From Zonotrichia leucophrys gambelii (taxonomy: Eukaryota; Chordata; Aves; Passeriformes; Passerellidae), in contig NC_088200.1 in assembly GCF_028769735.1 (NCBI RefSeq), positions 66,284,061 through 66,348,060 of the forward strand: a DNA stretch of 64,000 nt. Direction: 5' to 3'. The first letter of the stretch is position 1, and each line of letters starts with the position of its first letter. Made by a program: the position numbers and the translations under genes. Shown piece after piece: positions 1-10,217 of the stretch. Below the pieces are notes generated by a model. The model saw only the letters and a program-made list of their open reading frames with translations. It made no database searches and was not told the DNA's origin.

Positions 1-541
1 TAGTAATTGAAAATTTGAAGAAATATATTAAGCTGAAGGATCTGTTAAGTCTAGATCCAAAGTAAATGAAGTAACATTCATCTTAAACATTTCAATAAAT
101 ACTGATTTTGCCAGGCATTAGATTTAAAACCAGAAAGTTATTACTTGCCAGAAGCAATTACAAGAAGTTACTCCAAGAAAGTGACTGAGCTGAAGTGTTA
201 ATTTCAGCCCTGCAACACTACTGATATTCAGCAGCCTGTTTTTAAAAATGTTATAATGCTACTAGCACCTATCTTAAACCTCCCTCAGCTGCTCTCTGAC
301 TTAACACTTCCTGTGAAAATCACAGCTTCACACTACTTCAACACTTGTTGCACTTACAGGGAAAATTCTTTATTATCTTTAATCATTTCATGCTCTGGAA
401 TAAAATAGACTGAGTTTGATTTTTGGGATTTTGGTTTTGGTTTTTCTTTTTCTCTTTTTTGGAGGGTGTTAGGTTATTTAGGTTTATTTTGGGGTCAGGG
501 GTTTGTTTTGCTTTTTTGTGTTTATTTGACCATTTGGGGGC
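1..541. other. Unassigned AT-rich DNA
   Basis: No gene, RNA or recognisable repeat is seen. The last 120 bases become T- and G-rich and run into the CTTTTTT microsatellite. Open frames here are low-complexity Phe/Leu-rich translations of the T-rich strand. Confidence 0.6.
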
Positions 542-553
542 TAAGTGTGGGTT

Positions 554-627
554 CTTTTTTCTTTTTTCTTTTTTCTTTTTTCTTTTTTCTTTTTTCTTTT
601 TTCTTTTTTCTTTTTTCTTTTTTCTTT
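554..627. repeat. Heptanucleotide microsatellite (CTTTTTT)n
   Basis: About ten near-perfect copies of the 7-bp unit CTTTTTT run in tandem, then degrade into a pure T run and TTTCAG. Read on the minus strand the unit is AAAAAAG. That is consistent with growth from an old poly(A) stretch, but no retrotransposon body is visible beside it. Confidence 0.93.
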
Positions 628-639
628 CTTTTTTTTTCA

Positions 640-2744
640 GACCTTTCTGATTTGGTTCAGTGCTCTGCTCACCATAATGGACTATGGTAAGAATAAAACT
701 GACATCCTCTTTCGATCAGTGTACAAGCTTCTTCTGAATTGATTCTAACATTAAGATTACAATTATTACTACTGCTGTTACTTGCAATACTTGCAGTATT
801 GAAAGTCACTGAGAACAAAACCATTCCTATCTCATTCAGATACAATATTGAATTGACAAGTCTCTGACTTGACTGACCAAAACCTACCTGAAGCCTTTTT
901 TCCTTTCCATTCTTAAAATATATGCAAAGCATATGCTCTGAGGAAATTATGATTTCATTTTCAAAGCTTTTTTTTCCTTTTAATTAACTGTAATGCCAAC
1001 AAGTAAACACGGGTTATAGTATTTGAACACCCTTTTGTTGTCTATTCCTTAATTTCTATTATACTTGTAAGGTCACTATGTGATCAGAACAAAGGTCTTG
1101 CCTAAGTACACTCACAAAAACACTGGTGTGTTTTTTCTCCACACAACAAGAACATCAAACTCTCTTAAGGTACCTGAGAGGTCTGCGTTGATTACAGTAA
1201 ATACCACGTATGTCTTTAGACACACATTATGAGACATTAAAAAATTATTTAAGGGAACAGTGGAAGTAAAAAATACACCTGATTTTATCACAACTACTTT
1301 TGTGAGCAAAAATACTAAAGCATCAAATATGGGAAAAATTTATGGCAGAGCTTGAACCATAAGAATTTGATTTTGTAGAATATTGGAACTCATTACTACA
1401 TGGGAACTGGCATCCTCAGAGGTAAAGGGAGGAAGCAAATTCACACTAACAATAAAGGAGTTAAATCAATAGTTTTGTGCAGATGTGTGTGTGGATGTGT
1501 TCACAGTAGTGCACAAATGCATACACACAAGTGTAAATCTCCAGTGGTGTACGTGCTTAGGATGTTTCAAACCTACCAAGCTAATGTGGTAACGAGTTTT
1601 ATGAGTGTAATTTATTTTCTTGCTCTGTATAATGCTTGCAGTTTCAAGAAGATAACAAGAGGCATATGGGGTTCTTATCATTGAGAATAAATATGGTATA
1701 ATTGGCAATTTAAAAAAATATTTTATATATTGTGTATCAGATATCTGTTCATATCTCCATTTGGATAGAATGACTGGAGACAGTAGCAACCCAGTTGCTA
1801 TGTAAGAAACTTATATTTAACTGTGTTGATAATTTTAGCATCAAAGGATATCAAATATGTGTGCATTCAAGTGAGTGGCAGCAATGTCAAGTGCTTCATT
1901 TAAAACGCCCTGTTAATTAGAAAATTGATTGATTAGAAAATTGATCATTATTTCTTTACCAATTTAAGAGAGCTTTACTGTTGCAAGAAAGTCCATCTTA
2001 AAGAATTGCATAGCAATAGGAAATAATTATTAAAATGCTAACAGTTTCTGTATTCTACCTAACAAGAACTTACTCTATGCAATATATTGACAATTGCAAC
2101 ACAAGAAGACTACTGATTTAACAAACTGAGAGTTGAATGGTGCTTAAAATGAGATGGGCAAAGAATAAGTGATATACATACACACCTACACAAGGGAAAG
2201 CACATCTTTGACATTACACAACAATTAATTACATTTTAAAAAATAGTAAAATGACATTAAAACATGGCTGAGATTTGCTAGTGAGGAAAGAAAATCAGAA
2301 AATTACAGATGAAAACTTTGAAATCTTCAGCTTTTTGGATGAACAGGTTGCCATGATTCAACAAAAACCAAGAAAGAAAGATGTCTAAAACTTAATTCTA
2401 CTTCACTAGTAATTTCCCCCATGTGAGAACAAGTTTATGAAGCTAATTGGAAAAGCAAGCAAGACATGCAAAGCTGTTGTAAAATTCATGTTAGTGAGAA
2501 ATTTCATTAGCTATTATAAAGACATCAGGGAACAGATGGCTGTAGTTGCTACTATGTTGCTATTAAGGCTGCTTTAAATTATATTGTGATAAAAACATTT
2601 ACCATACCACTAGCGTGCACATATTTAAGGTAAAAAGGACTAAATTAAAAAAAAAAAAAAAAAAAAAGGTTTTTCTATAAGCCGATCAGGATATTAACTT
2701 CATCTGGAAAATTGTCAACTCATAGGAGCCCTAAGTTTTAAAAG
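640..2744. other. Unassigned AT-rich DNA
   Basis: No supported gene. It holds a short tandem duplication around 1915-1945 (the string GATTAGAAAATT twice), a TG-rich patch near 1480-1505, and a pure A run of about 21 bases at 2647-2667. Open frames are short and have no recognisable protein features. Confidence 0.55.
2647..2667. repeat. Poly(A) tract
   Basis: An uninterrupted run of about 21 A. No LINE or processed pseudogene sequence is recognised next to it, so it is recorded only as simple sequence. Confidence 0.8.
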
Positions 2745-3297
2745 TTTAGAGGATCTCACTGGGATGGAATTAACTTTCCCCTTAGCAAACCTTATAGTAG
2801 TGTCATTTGTATTTGCAGGAAGAGTGCTGTGAATGACACACCAGTATTTGGGCAACTACTGATCTGTGCCTGCACAGCATCCATTCTGTCTGTTGAAACC
2901 CCACCAAGGCTGGTGGGCTGGGTGTGGGAAAGAGACTTGGAGTGCGCCAAAGGCATGGGGATGTCCCTTGCCATGTGGTGTTGAGGTCAGAAAGAAGACA
3001 CAAGAAGAGACAAGGAGAGAGGGAGGTGTTTCTTATTAGGTGATTGTCTTCAGAAGCAACTTCTACATGTATTGGAGCCCTACTTCCCAGGCTGGGTATT
3101 AGCTGAATGGAAATAGAGAATGCACCTTGCTATTTTGCCTTGTTTCCATGGACATCCTTTGCATTTTCTCATTATACTGCTCTCATTGGGATACATGTGT
3201 TTTTCATCTTATTTTCTTCCCCATGTCCTGCTTAGGAGGGGGAGTTCAAAATTGTCTTGGTGGACACCTGGTGGCCTTCCAAGGTGAACCCACTACT
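2745..3297 (+). mobile_element. ERVL-like LTR, diverged (approximate ends)
   Basis: The start resembles a common passerine LTR type, with a GGATCTCACTGGGATGGA block and then TTAACTTTCCCC. The last 60 bases resemble a shared avian LTR terminus (a TGGTGGACACCTGG block, then AACCCACTACT). No target-site duplication could be read and no clean TG start is left, so both ends are approximate. Family assignment is from memory of avian repeats, not a search. Confidence 0.5.
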
Positions 3298-4404
3298 GTC
3301 CTTTCCCGGCACTCAATGTGAGGCAGTTTTGAATTTGTAAGTATAATAGTTATTAATTGGCAGACTTGTGTGAGGGTCACAGAGTTTAATTGCTGCACTG
3401 CTCAGCTCTTTATTTTGCTGAGGTTGGAAACACACTAATAGAAACAATGGCCATGTGCTTTGCCCTGTCATTGATGCCTAGCTGCGCTGGGGTAGCTTTG
3501 TCATGGGCAGAATGAGAGCATATGTCCTGCTCCTAATTCAGGATTGGTGTGAGTGTTTTTGATGATGAAGCTCCTGAGGCTCTTGATCACTTTTAGGTGG
3601 GTTGTTGAATATTTTTAACACTGTCAACTTCTTCTCAGGTTCCTGAATCCAATGTCATCCTGGTAGAAGAGGGCACAGTTTCAGGGAGAGATGAAAGCAA
3701 AACATGCCATTAGCCAGGTCGTCCCTGTGTGGCAGGGTATGTGGAAGTATTTGGGTGGGTGTTTCGGGCAGTTAGCACCTTTCATAGACTGGGATTTGAT
3801 ATCTGAACCAAGCAAATAATCTCAATTAATTAAACCACTGTCTGGTAGAAGGGTATTTTGCCTTCCCCAACAAAACCCAGCAGCTTCTAGCGCTATTTTA
3901 AGGCTTGGCCCAGGTCTATTGAGCCACAGTTCAGTGATACTGGAGTGGGTAGTTAAGACAGAGACTCAGACTGCCTCTGAAGATGCCTAGACTGAGACAG
4001 TGAGCCAAACTACAACTAAGAACATCAGTTGAGACAGGGACCCAAACCTTAGCTACAGTAGTCATACAAACAGTGGAAAAGAACCAGTAGACATGGAGGC
4101 TGATGGATCCATAAAATTTATGTCTTTTCCTGGGGCTATGAAATTGACAGAAAAAATAAAAAAGATGCAACCATTAGCAGTGTCTGGAGGATGTTCCTGT
4201 CAAGCACGAAGGAAAGACAAAATAATCAGCAGGACTTGCTCAGTCTTCAGTAGTCCCATATGGCCAGTGGAAAATTCTGGCGGAGGCTGAGGTTAACAGT
4301 GAACTATTATGGCCTCACTGAAGTCTTGCTATGGTACTGCGTTCCAGTGTGGGGAATAGCAATCTGTTGTTTTAATAATGGACAGTCAGGATCGAAATTA
4401 AGCC
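3298..4404. other. Probable internal ERV-derived sequence, no intact gene
   Basis: This mixed-composition block lies between an LTR-like segment and the solo LTR at 4411. Parts of it, for example 3790-3870 and 4300-4370, are reminiscent of internal regions of avian ERVL-type elements. No frame carries a recognisable retroviral motif. The block plausibly continues at 5247-5640, because the 4411-5240 LTR interrupts it with a target-site duplication. The assignment is inference. Confidence 0.3.
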
Positions 4405-4410
4405 AAATGC
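4405..4410. repeat. Target-site duplication, left copy (AAATGC)
   Basis: Six bases directly before the TG end of the LTR at 4411. They match the six bases after the CA end at 5240 (TAATGC) at five of six positions. Six bp is usual for class II avian ERVs. Confidence 0.6.
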
Positions 4411-4425
4411 TGTATCTGAGAACCG

Positions 4426-4431
4426 TTTATT
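4426..4431 (-). promoter_or_regulatory. LTR polyadenylation signal AATAAA
   Basis: TTTATT on the plus strand, AATAAA on the minus strand. It lies about 15 bases inside the 3' end of the minus-oriented solo LTR, the usual R-region position. Confidence 0.55.
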
Positions 4432-4933
4432 GGTAACAAAGACGAGAACGAGAAGGAGTTGCCCAGAAGAGGGCTAGAAGAGCCAGAAAAGAATGAAGGA
4501 AAATGGAAAAGGACTGGGGGAGAGGAGAGGCAGAGAGAGAAGACGGAGGGCAGATCAGGGCGGATCAGGGGCCGCTGCCGGGCCCGGGCCGCGGCCCGAG
4601 GGGCCTGCCCAGCTCCCGGAGAGCCGCGGCTCCTGGGGCGGACATGCGGTGAGGGGCAGCCCGGACGGGAGCTCCAGGACCCTGGACAGAGTCACGGCGA
4701 CGGGCTGGATCGGGGCGGTGAGGTTGAATGCGGGCAGCCCAGGCAGGGAGGCGGGGAGAAGGGGCAGTGCGGTGGGCAGGGACACAGGGAGGCAGGAGAG
4801 GCGTGAGGGCGGGCAGGAGCCAGCGAGGGCAGGAGGGCCAGAAGGCAGGCTGGGGCCAGGGAAAGGACGGAGTGAGCCAGCCAAGGAACTGCAGCGAGCC
4901 CCAGCGAGCAGTGCTGAGCCCTGATGCAGTCAG

Positions 4934-4944
4934 TTTTTATATCC
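4934..4944 (-). promoter_or_regulatory. LTR TATA box
   Basis: The minus strand reads GGATATAAAAA about 300 bases inside the LTR start and upstream of the GC-rich block, as expected for a U3 promoter. Confidence 0.55.
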
Positions 4945-5240
4945 CCCGGCCCCTCCCAAAATCTTTCCGTGGATAGGAGACCGTTGGTCAGCCCCAACTT
5001 TCTTTGGCACCCTTTGGTGCAGACCTTTTCACGACCTGGTTGGAGAAACCCCTCCAGTGCTTCCTACAGCCTGCCCCAAGTGAGGTGCTGCCAGGTGAAA
5101 TCCCCCCAGAGACAAGGCTTCCCCAGTCCTGGCTGCCCCTGTAAGTGGCACTGGCACAGGGCCTGTCCCTGCAGACAGCCCCGACAGCCAGGGTTGAGGC
5201 AAACTCAAATGCTGGGTCAAAGCTAGATGGGCTCCACACA

Positions 5241-5246
5241 TAATGC
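5241..5246. repeat. Target-site duplication, right copy (TAATGC)
   Basis: Six bases following the CA end of the solo LTR. They match the left copy AAATGC at five of six positions. Confidence 0.6.
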
Positions 5247-5648
5247 TAAGTGCTGTTGTGCCACACACACCAGAGCTCTAACAGGAGGTCTGAGAGGTTG
5301 CATGCTACAATTGATGCTATGTGTTTTTCCAAATTCCTTTGGCAGCTGAGTGCAAGCCATTCTTTGCTTTCACAGGGAGCAGTATCTCCTTGTGAAAGCC
5401 ACCTGGAACTGGCTGTCCGAGGGGTTGAAGCACAATCCCACGACTTGCCATGGAACAATTCAACCTGCACTGGGACAGAAGAGTCAAAACAGCTAGAAAA
5501 GGAAAACACTCAACAAAACCCACCTGTGTTAATCAGTTTATAAATCTGCTCTTACTTCTTTACGATCTGGCTTCAAAAATGTCATAGACTTCAGGTTTTT
5601 GTCAGGATCTTAGAAGTTACAACCATTCATCCAAAAAGGACATTAGTA
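5247..5648. other. Probable continuation of ERV-derived sequence
   Basis: Likely the right half of the block interrupted by the solo LTR. It holds short open frames on both strands but no retroviral motif that I can name. The stretch 5410-5500 reads like degraded coding sequence. Confidence is low. Confidence 0.25.
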
Positions 5649-5885
5649 TGTTTTGCTGGTCTTAGCTGGGATTGACTTTTTTCACAGAAGCTGGTAAGGG
5701 TGTCTGTTCTGGATTTCTGCTGGAAACAGTGTTGATAATTCAGTGTTTTCGTTGCTGCTGAGCATTGCCTATATGACAACACACAACTTTTCTCACTTTT
5801 ACTCTTTTGATTCTCTTGCCATCCCACTGGGGGTGAGTGAGCAGCTGTGTGGGGCTTTGTTGCTGGCCTGGTTTAAACCATGACA
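5649..5885 (+). mobile_element. Internally shortened ERVL-like LTR
   Basis: It begins TGTTTTGCTGG... and ends with a GGTTTAAACCATGACA terminus, characteristic of a very common passerine LTR. The start (to about 5770) and the end (from about 5780) are recognisable, but the middle of the usual longer LTR is missing, so this looks like an internal deletion. No convincing target-site duplication is seen. The LTR at 50201-50658 on the minus strand appears related. Confidence 0.6.
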
Positions 5886-6450
5886 GATGTATCTACAGAA
5901 AAGCTCAGTGTCAGGGGAGAAGCAGGCAGAGAGATCTGAACAAGGTTGTTACACTGCTTTCTCATAGCTTGAGATGGCACAATTTTTTTTTCGCAGTACT
6001 TCAAAAAGCAGGTAGCCATAATGGATAATTCAATAGTGTGGGTTTCAGTTATGCCTGTTTCTTCATTTAATTTCAGTATTATTAGTGGTTATTAATGTAT
6101 TGCCACATGTTGCCAATTATTTATAGAAACTAAGATATGACCAATGAAACAATCATATGTGGGAGAAATTCTGTGTGTATAAACAATGCATCAAGTGAAA
6201 TCATGCAGTAGGACTTACAAGAACTTACTAAAAATTAAAAGTAAGTATATTTTCATGTTACCTGTCCTACACCCAAGTTTTGATCTTCTATAAAAGCTTC
6301 TTATACAGTAGCTCTTAGCTACTCTGTGAGGCAGATCTAAGTCCAGTAGGAAAGGAATAAGATTTATTTCAAAATTTGCTGGTTTAAGAGTCCAGTATTT
6401 ATTTATGTCTAGAGTTCAGGAGAGCATCTATTAGATGCATTCTTTATAGG
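5886..6450. other. Unassigned AT-rich DNA
   Basis: No gene or repeat recognised. Confidence 0.5.
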
Positions 6451-7519
6451 TGTATTGGGTTTGCACGGCCTGGGTGTTGGTATCGGGGGTTCACAGAGGT
6501 GGCTTCTGTGAGAAGTTGCTGGAAGCTTCCACCATGTCTGGCAAGCCAACCCCTGGTGCCTCCAAAGATGGACATGCTGCTGGCCAAGGCTGTGCCAGTT
6601 AGAGAGGGTGGTAACACCTCTGTAATAGCAGATTTAAGAAGAAACCAAAACAAAAGTTTTTTTTCAGTTTTAATATGGGCCAGAAAAGAGCAGAGTGAGA
6701 ACATGTGAGGCGGACAGCTCTGCAGACATCCAGGTGAGTGGAGAAGGAGAGGCAGGAGGTGCTCCAAGTGCCAGAGCAGGGATTCCTCTGCAGCCCATGG
6801 TGAAACAGCTGTGCCCCTGTAGCCCATAGAAAATCACAGGGATGCACAGATCCACCTGCAATCCAGAGAGGACCCCCACACTGGAGCAGGTAGATGACTG
6901 GAGGAGGCTGTGATCCTGTAGGAGACCTGTGGAGAGAAAGGGGCCCTGTTCCCATGTTGTTGCAGGCTGTCCTCAGAGGACTGCACCCCACGGAAGAGTG
7001 ACCCACGCTGCAGCAGATTTGGGAGGGCTGTTGTCCATGGGATGGACTCATATTGCAGCAGTTCTCAGAGAGCTGCTGCTCGTGAGATGGACTCACACTG
7101 GAGAAGATCATGGAGAAGTGTCTCCCAAGGGAGGGACTCCACAGTGCACCAGGGGAAGGACTCCTCTCCCTGAGCAGCAGGAGAAGCCACAGATGATGGA
7201 TGAACTGACCTCATTCACTCTCTCCTTGTGTTGCTGGGGTAGGAGGTACAGCTGGAAGGAGGGAGGGGTGGAGGGAAGGTGCTTTTGAGGGTTTGTTCTA
7301 CTTCTCATTATCCTGCTCTGATTTTGTTAGTAATAGATTCACGTCATGTCTCTAAGCTGACCTTGTTCTGCCCTTAATGGTATTTGGCGAGTGATCTCTC
7401 CCAGTCCTTATCTCAACCATGAACCCTCCATTAAATTTTCTCTCCTCTGTTTAGAGGGAAATGAGAGAGCAGCTCTTGTGAGCGCCTGGGCATCCAGCCA
7501 GTACCAATCCATGACAACA
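6451..7519 (+). mobile_element. Avian ERV LTR, long and internally repetitive (copy 1)
   Basis: A 1.07-kb block from TGTATTGGGTTTGC to ATGACAACA. Its order matches a well-known avian LTR type: a GC-containing 5' part, a long middle made of degenerate, roughly 40-50-bp units (variants of GGACTCACACTGGAG and CTGCAGCC-like strings, 6720-7170), then a T-rich 3' part with a CAGCCAG-type terminus. Open frames of 119-170 codons on both strands are caused by the repetitive middle and share no domain with known proteins. No duplication flanks the ends. It is clearly related to the copy at 7660-8577, in the same orientation. Confidence 0.65.
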
Positions 7520-7659
7520 GGGTTTGAAATCATGTGGTCCCTTTTGTTGTACTGACTTAGAGTGTACGTAGCCGGACTGTACTAGAGGAGTATCTGACCA
7601 CTTTTGTAGGGGTTTCTTCTTTATCAGTTATTGTGAGTTTGTTTCAGAGGCACACAACA
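7520..7659. other. Spacer between two related LTRs
   Basis: About 140 bases with no similarity to either LTR and no retroviral coding sequence. The two LTRs are therefore not the ends of one provirus. Confidence 0.5.
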
Positions 7660-8577
7660 GAGCATGACTTTGCATGGCAAGGTTTTGATAGTGGGGAGGG
7701 CTATAAGGTTGGATTTTCTGGGAAGATGCTGGAAACTTCCCCCATGTCTGACGGAGCCAGTGACAGCGCACCAAGATGGACTTGCTGTTGGCCAAGGCTA
7801 GCCCATCAATCATGGTGGCAGAGCCTCTGGGATAAAATAAGTGGAAAAAATTATTGCACAAAAGTTCTCTCAGCCAGTGAATAGTGGAGTGAGCAGATGT
7901 GAGACAAACAGCCCTGTGGACACCAAGGTCAGTGAAAAAGGAGGGGGAGAATGTGCTCCAGGCACCAGAGCAGATATCCCACTGCAGCCCAAGGAAGAGA
8001 CAATGGGGATCCATTGTTGGCTCCCTTCGGCCCATGGAGCTCCATGGCAGAGCTCCACCTGCAGCCTATGGAAGATCCCATTCTGTACCACATGGAAGGG
8101 ACCCAAGAGGGAGCAGTTGGTGAAGAGCTGCAGCCCAAGGGAAGTACTCACATTGGAGAAGTTCATGGAGGACTGTCTCCCATGGGAGAAACCCACTGGT
8201 GGAGTAGGGGAGGAGTGAGGGGAGCCCTACACACGATGGGGAGGAAGCGGCAGAGTGTGAAGAAGTGATTGCAGCCCCCATTTCCCATCCCTTCATGGCA
8301 CTGGGAGGAGGAAGTAGAAAATCAGGAATAAAGTTGAGCTAAGGAAGGAGGGAGGGATTGAGAGAAAGTATTTCTAAGATTTTTTTCCTCATTATCCTGT
8401 TCTGATCTGATTGAAAATAAATTAATTTCCACAAGTTGGATCTGTTTTGCCCATGATATTATTTCTCTGTCTTTATCTCAGCCCATGAGCATTCTGTTGT
8501 ATTTGCTCTCACCTGTCCACAGAGGATAGGGCACCTCTGGTAGGCACCAGGCATCCAGACAAAGTCAAACCAGCACA
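7660..8577 (+). mobile_element. Avian ERV LTR, long and internally repetitive (copy 2)
   Basis: This block aligns by eye with the 6451-7519 LTR. Shared features are the GTTTTGATAGTGGGG start region, the CCCCATGTCTGAC block, TTGGCCAAGGCTAGCCC, the CACCAAGGTCAGTGAA block, repeated CATGGAG/CAGCCC units, a polyadenylation signal AATAAA near 8413, and a final GGCACCAGGCATCCAGAC...CAGCACA terminus. The TG start has mutated, so the left end is approximate. The 105-135-codon open frames inside it come from the repeated units. Confidence 0.65.
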
Positions 8578-10147
8578 AAATTAAGGAAGATTAATGTATG
8601 GTAAGAATCAATCTTAAAAAAAATCTATTTTCTTGATGTCAGTCAACTAATCAAGCACTATTATCTTTTTTTTTTTTTCAGAAAATCCACCAAAAATGCT
8701 GCCTATTAATGTGTCTGGGTCATGACTATTTATGTGTCGTGATAGTAGAGGTGCTACTAAGCTGAAGTGGAAGAGATTCTGCCTTAGATTATTTATTCAG
8801 CATCCTAGTAGTCTTTATTTAATTTGACATTCTCTCAAAATTTAGAATCAATTCATATACTTTTAAAATGTAAATATTAGAGTCTCTCAATGTTGTATGA
8901 CTAAATTAGGAAAGTTTGACATGTTTTAACTTTGGAAAGGATTAAATTTTGATATATCCATTATTTCTCTTGAGGTAGTTTTAAGCACATATTTAGGATT
9001 TTCTTTTTTGTGTATGTGCCAGCGGATTTCTTTACAGTCCTAGCAACTTTGACACATTGGATGTGGAGGATTTTCCATGTAACTGCTTCCTGGAAAAGCA
9101 ATTCACTCATTGCTGAGTGTGAGAGCTAAGAAACCAGCCCCAGCATGATAGTGAGGGTTTGTGAGACTCTAACTCAAATTTTGAGGGTTTTCTTGGAGAG
9201 CTGGAGTATCTTGCATGACTAGGGGAACAAAGAAGGGGCCTGGGACACAGTCTAGAGTTGTGACTAGACTTGCATTCACAAATTGGAAACATTTGCATGC
9301 AATGTTTGCATGATATGCTTTTTAAAAAATATTATAATACTATGGATCATTTATGTCACATTCACAGACTTGGAAAGAAGTAAAGAAATCTTATCTGAAT
9401 ATAATTTATTCCTTGGATTCTAACTCATTAGCATTGCAACTACATATTAGGAAATTATGATCTAGAGATATACTAACAATAATATCAATCTTGGTTTCTT
9501 GAAACAAGAGTTTGAAACAGTCCTTTTTCTGAACAAGTTTAACTCAATATCTGTGTCTTTTCCTTTGGGGGTTCATTTTTCTACTTGAGCATTCTATTAC
9601 TACAAACTGCTATTTCCTGAGAGGGAAAAACATGTAATTTCAACATATGCAAGCAATAATTAATGAAAGAAATTATCAGCCATGAAATAATGCAATTTGA
9701 GAGTACAATGAATCTAGTAATATAGAAATTACTGCATAAACTGATTTTTAAAAGTTATAGAACAAAATAAGTAAATGTTGTGCCATGAAGTACTGGATGA
9801 TCTCTCCAGACATGCATAAACACATTATCCCTGGTCATAGCCAAGCATGATTCATGGCAAAAGTCTTCATCCAAATTTGCAGGGAGTGGTTATTTAACTC
9901 ATGCTCCAGTAAACAAAAAAAACCCACAGACTGCAAAAGTAGTAAGAAATAATTCAACGTGCTAAAAAAGAACTTCAGTTCATATTATTGTCATTCTTTA
10001 CGCTTATATTTTGCTATATTCAAATGGTTTATAAAAATGCATGTTTTGAGAAAGCAACCTGTACAGATTTTCTTATGAGCTGAATAACAGAAGGGAATGT
10101 GTATTTGAAATATTTTGGTCTCATATGTGCATTGTTTCCATTCTTGT
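8578..10147. other. Unassigned AT-rich DNA
   Basis: No gene, RNA or mobile element recognised on either strand. A short T run lies at about 8668-8679. Confidence 0.5.
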
Positions 10148-10217
10148 AGGAGATCAACCAGAGATCAATATTTTTTGCAGGAGATCAACATATTTTGCAG
10201 GAGATCAACATATTTCA
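10148..10217. repeat. 20-bp tandem repeat, about three copies
   Basis: The unit GAGATCAACATATTTTGCAG occurs at 10181-10200. A variant precedes it at 10161-10180 and a third, decaying copy starts at 10201. A partial unit (GGAGATCAACCA) comes before. Differences are few, so the expansion is fairly recent. Confidence 0.85.

Larger units (their letters stand above)
4411..5240 (-). mobile_element. Solo LTR, GC-rich, minus orientation
   Basis: An 830-bp block with TG...CA ends, far richer in GC and CpG than its surroundings. On the minus strand it reads TGTGTGGAG..., then a TATA-like box (complement of 4934-4944), a long GC-rich R/U5-like stretch and a polyadenylation signal AATAAA (complement of 4426-4431) close to the 3' end. 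That is the order expected of a retroviral LTR. Imperfect 6-bp duplications flank it. No internal ERV sequence adjoins either end in the right orientation, so it is read as a solo LTR left by LTR-LTR recombination. Open frames of about 100-140 codons inside it are by-products of its GC-rich composition. Confidence 0.75.

Noticed and set aside
4459..4924. GC-rich open frames of 115-143 codons (both strands) that look gene-like
   Set aside because: They lie wholly inside the GC-rich solo LTR, overlap on both strands and have Arg/Gly/Pro-rich composition with no domain. Long frames are expected where stop codons are rare.
6599..8268. Open frames of 105-170 codons on both strands
   Set aside because: They arise from the internally repeated units of two LTRs. 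Opposite-strand frames overlap and none has a recognisable domain.
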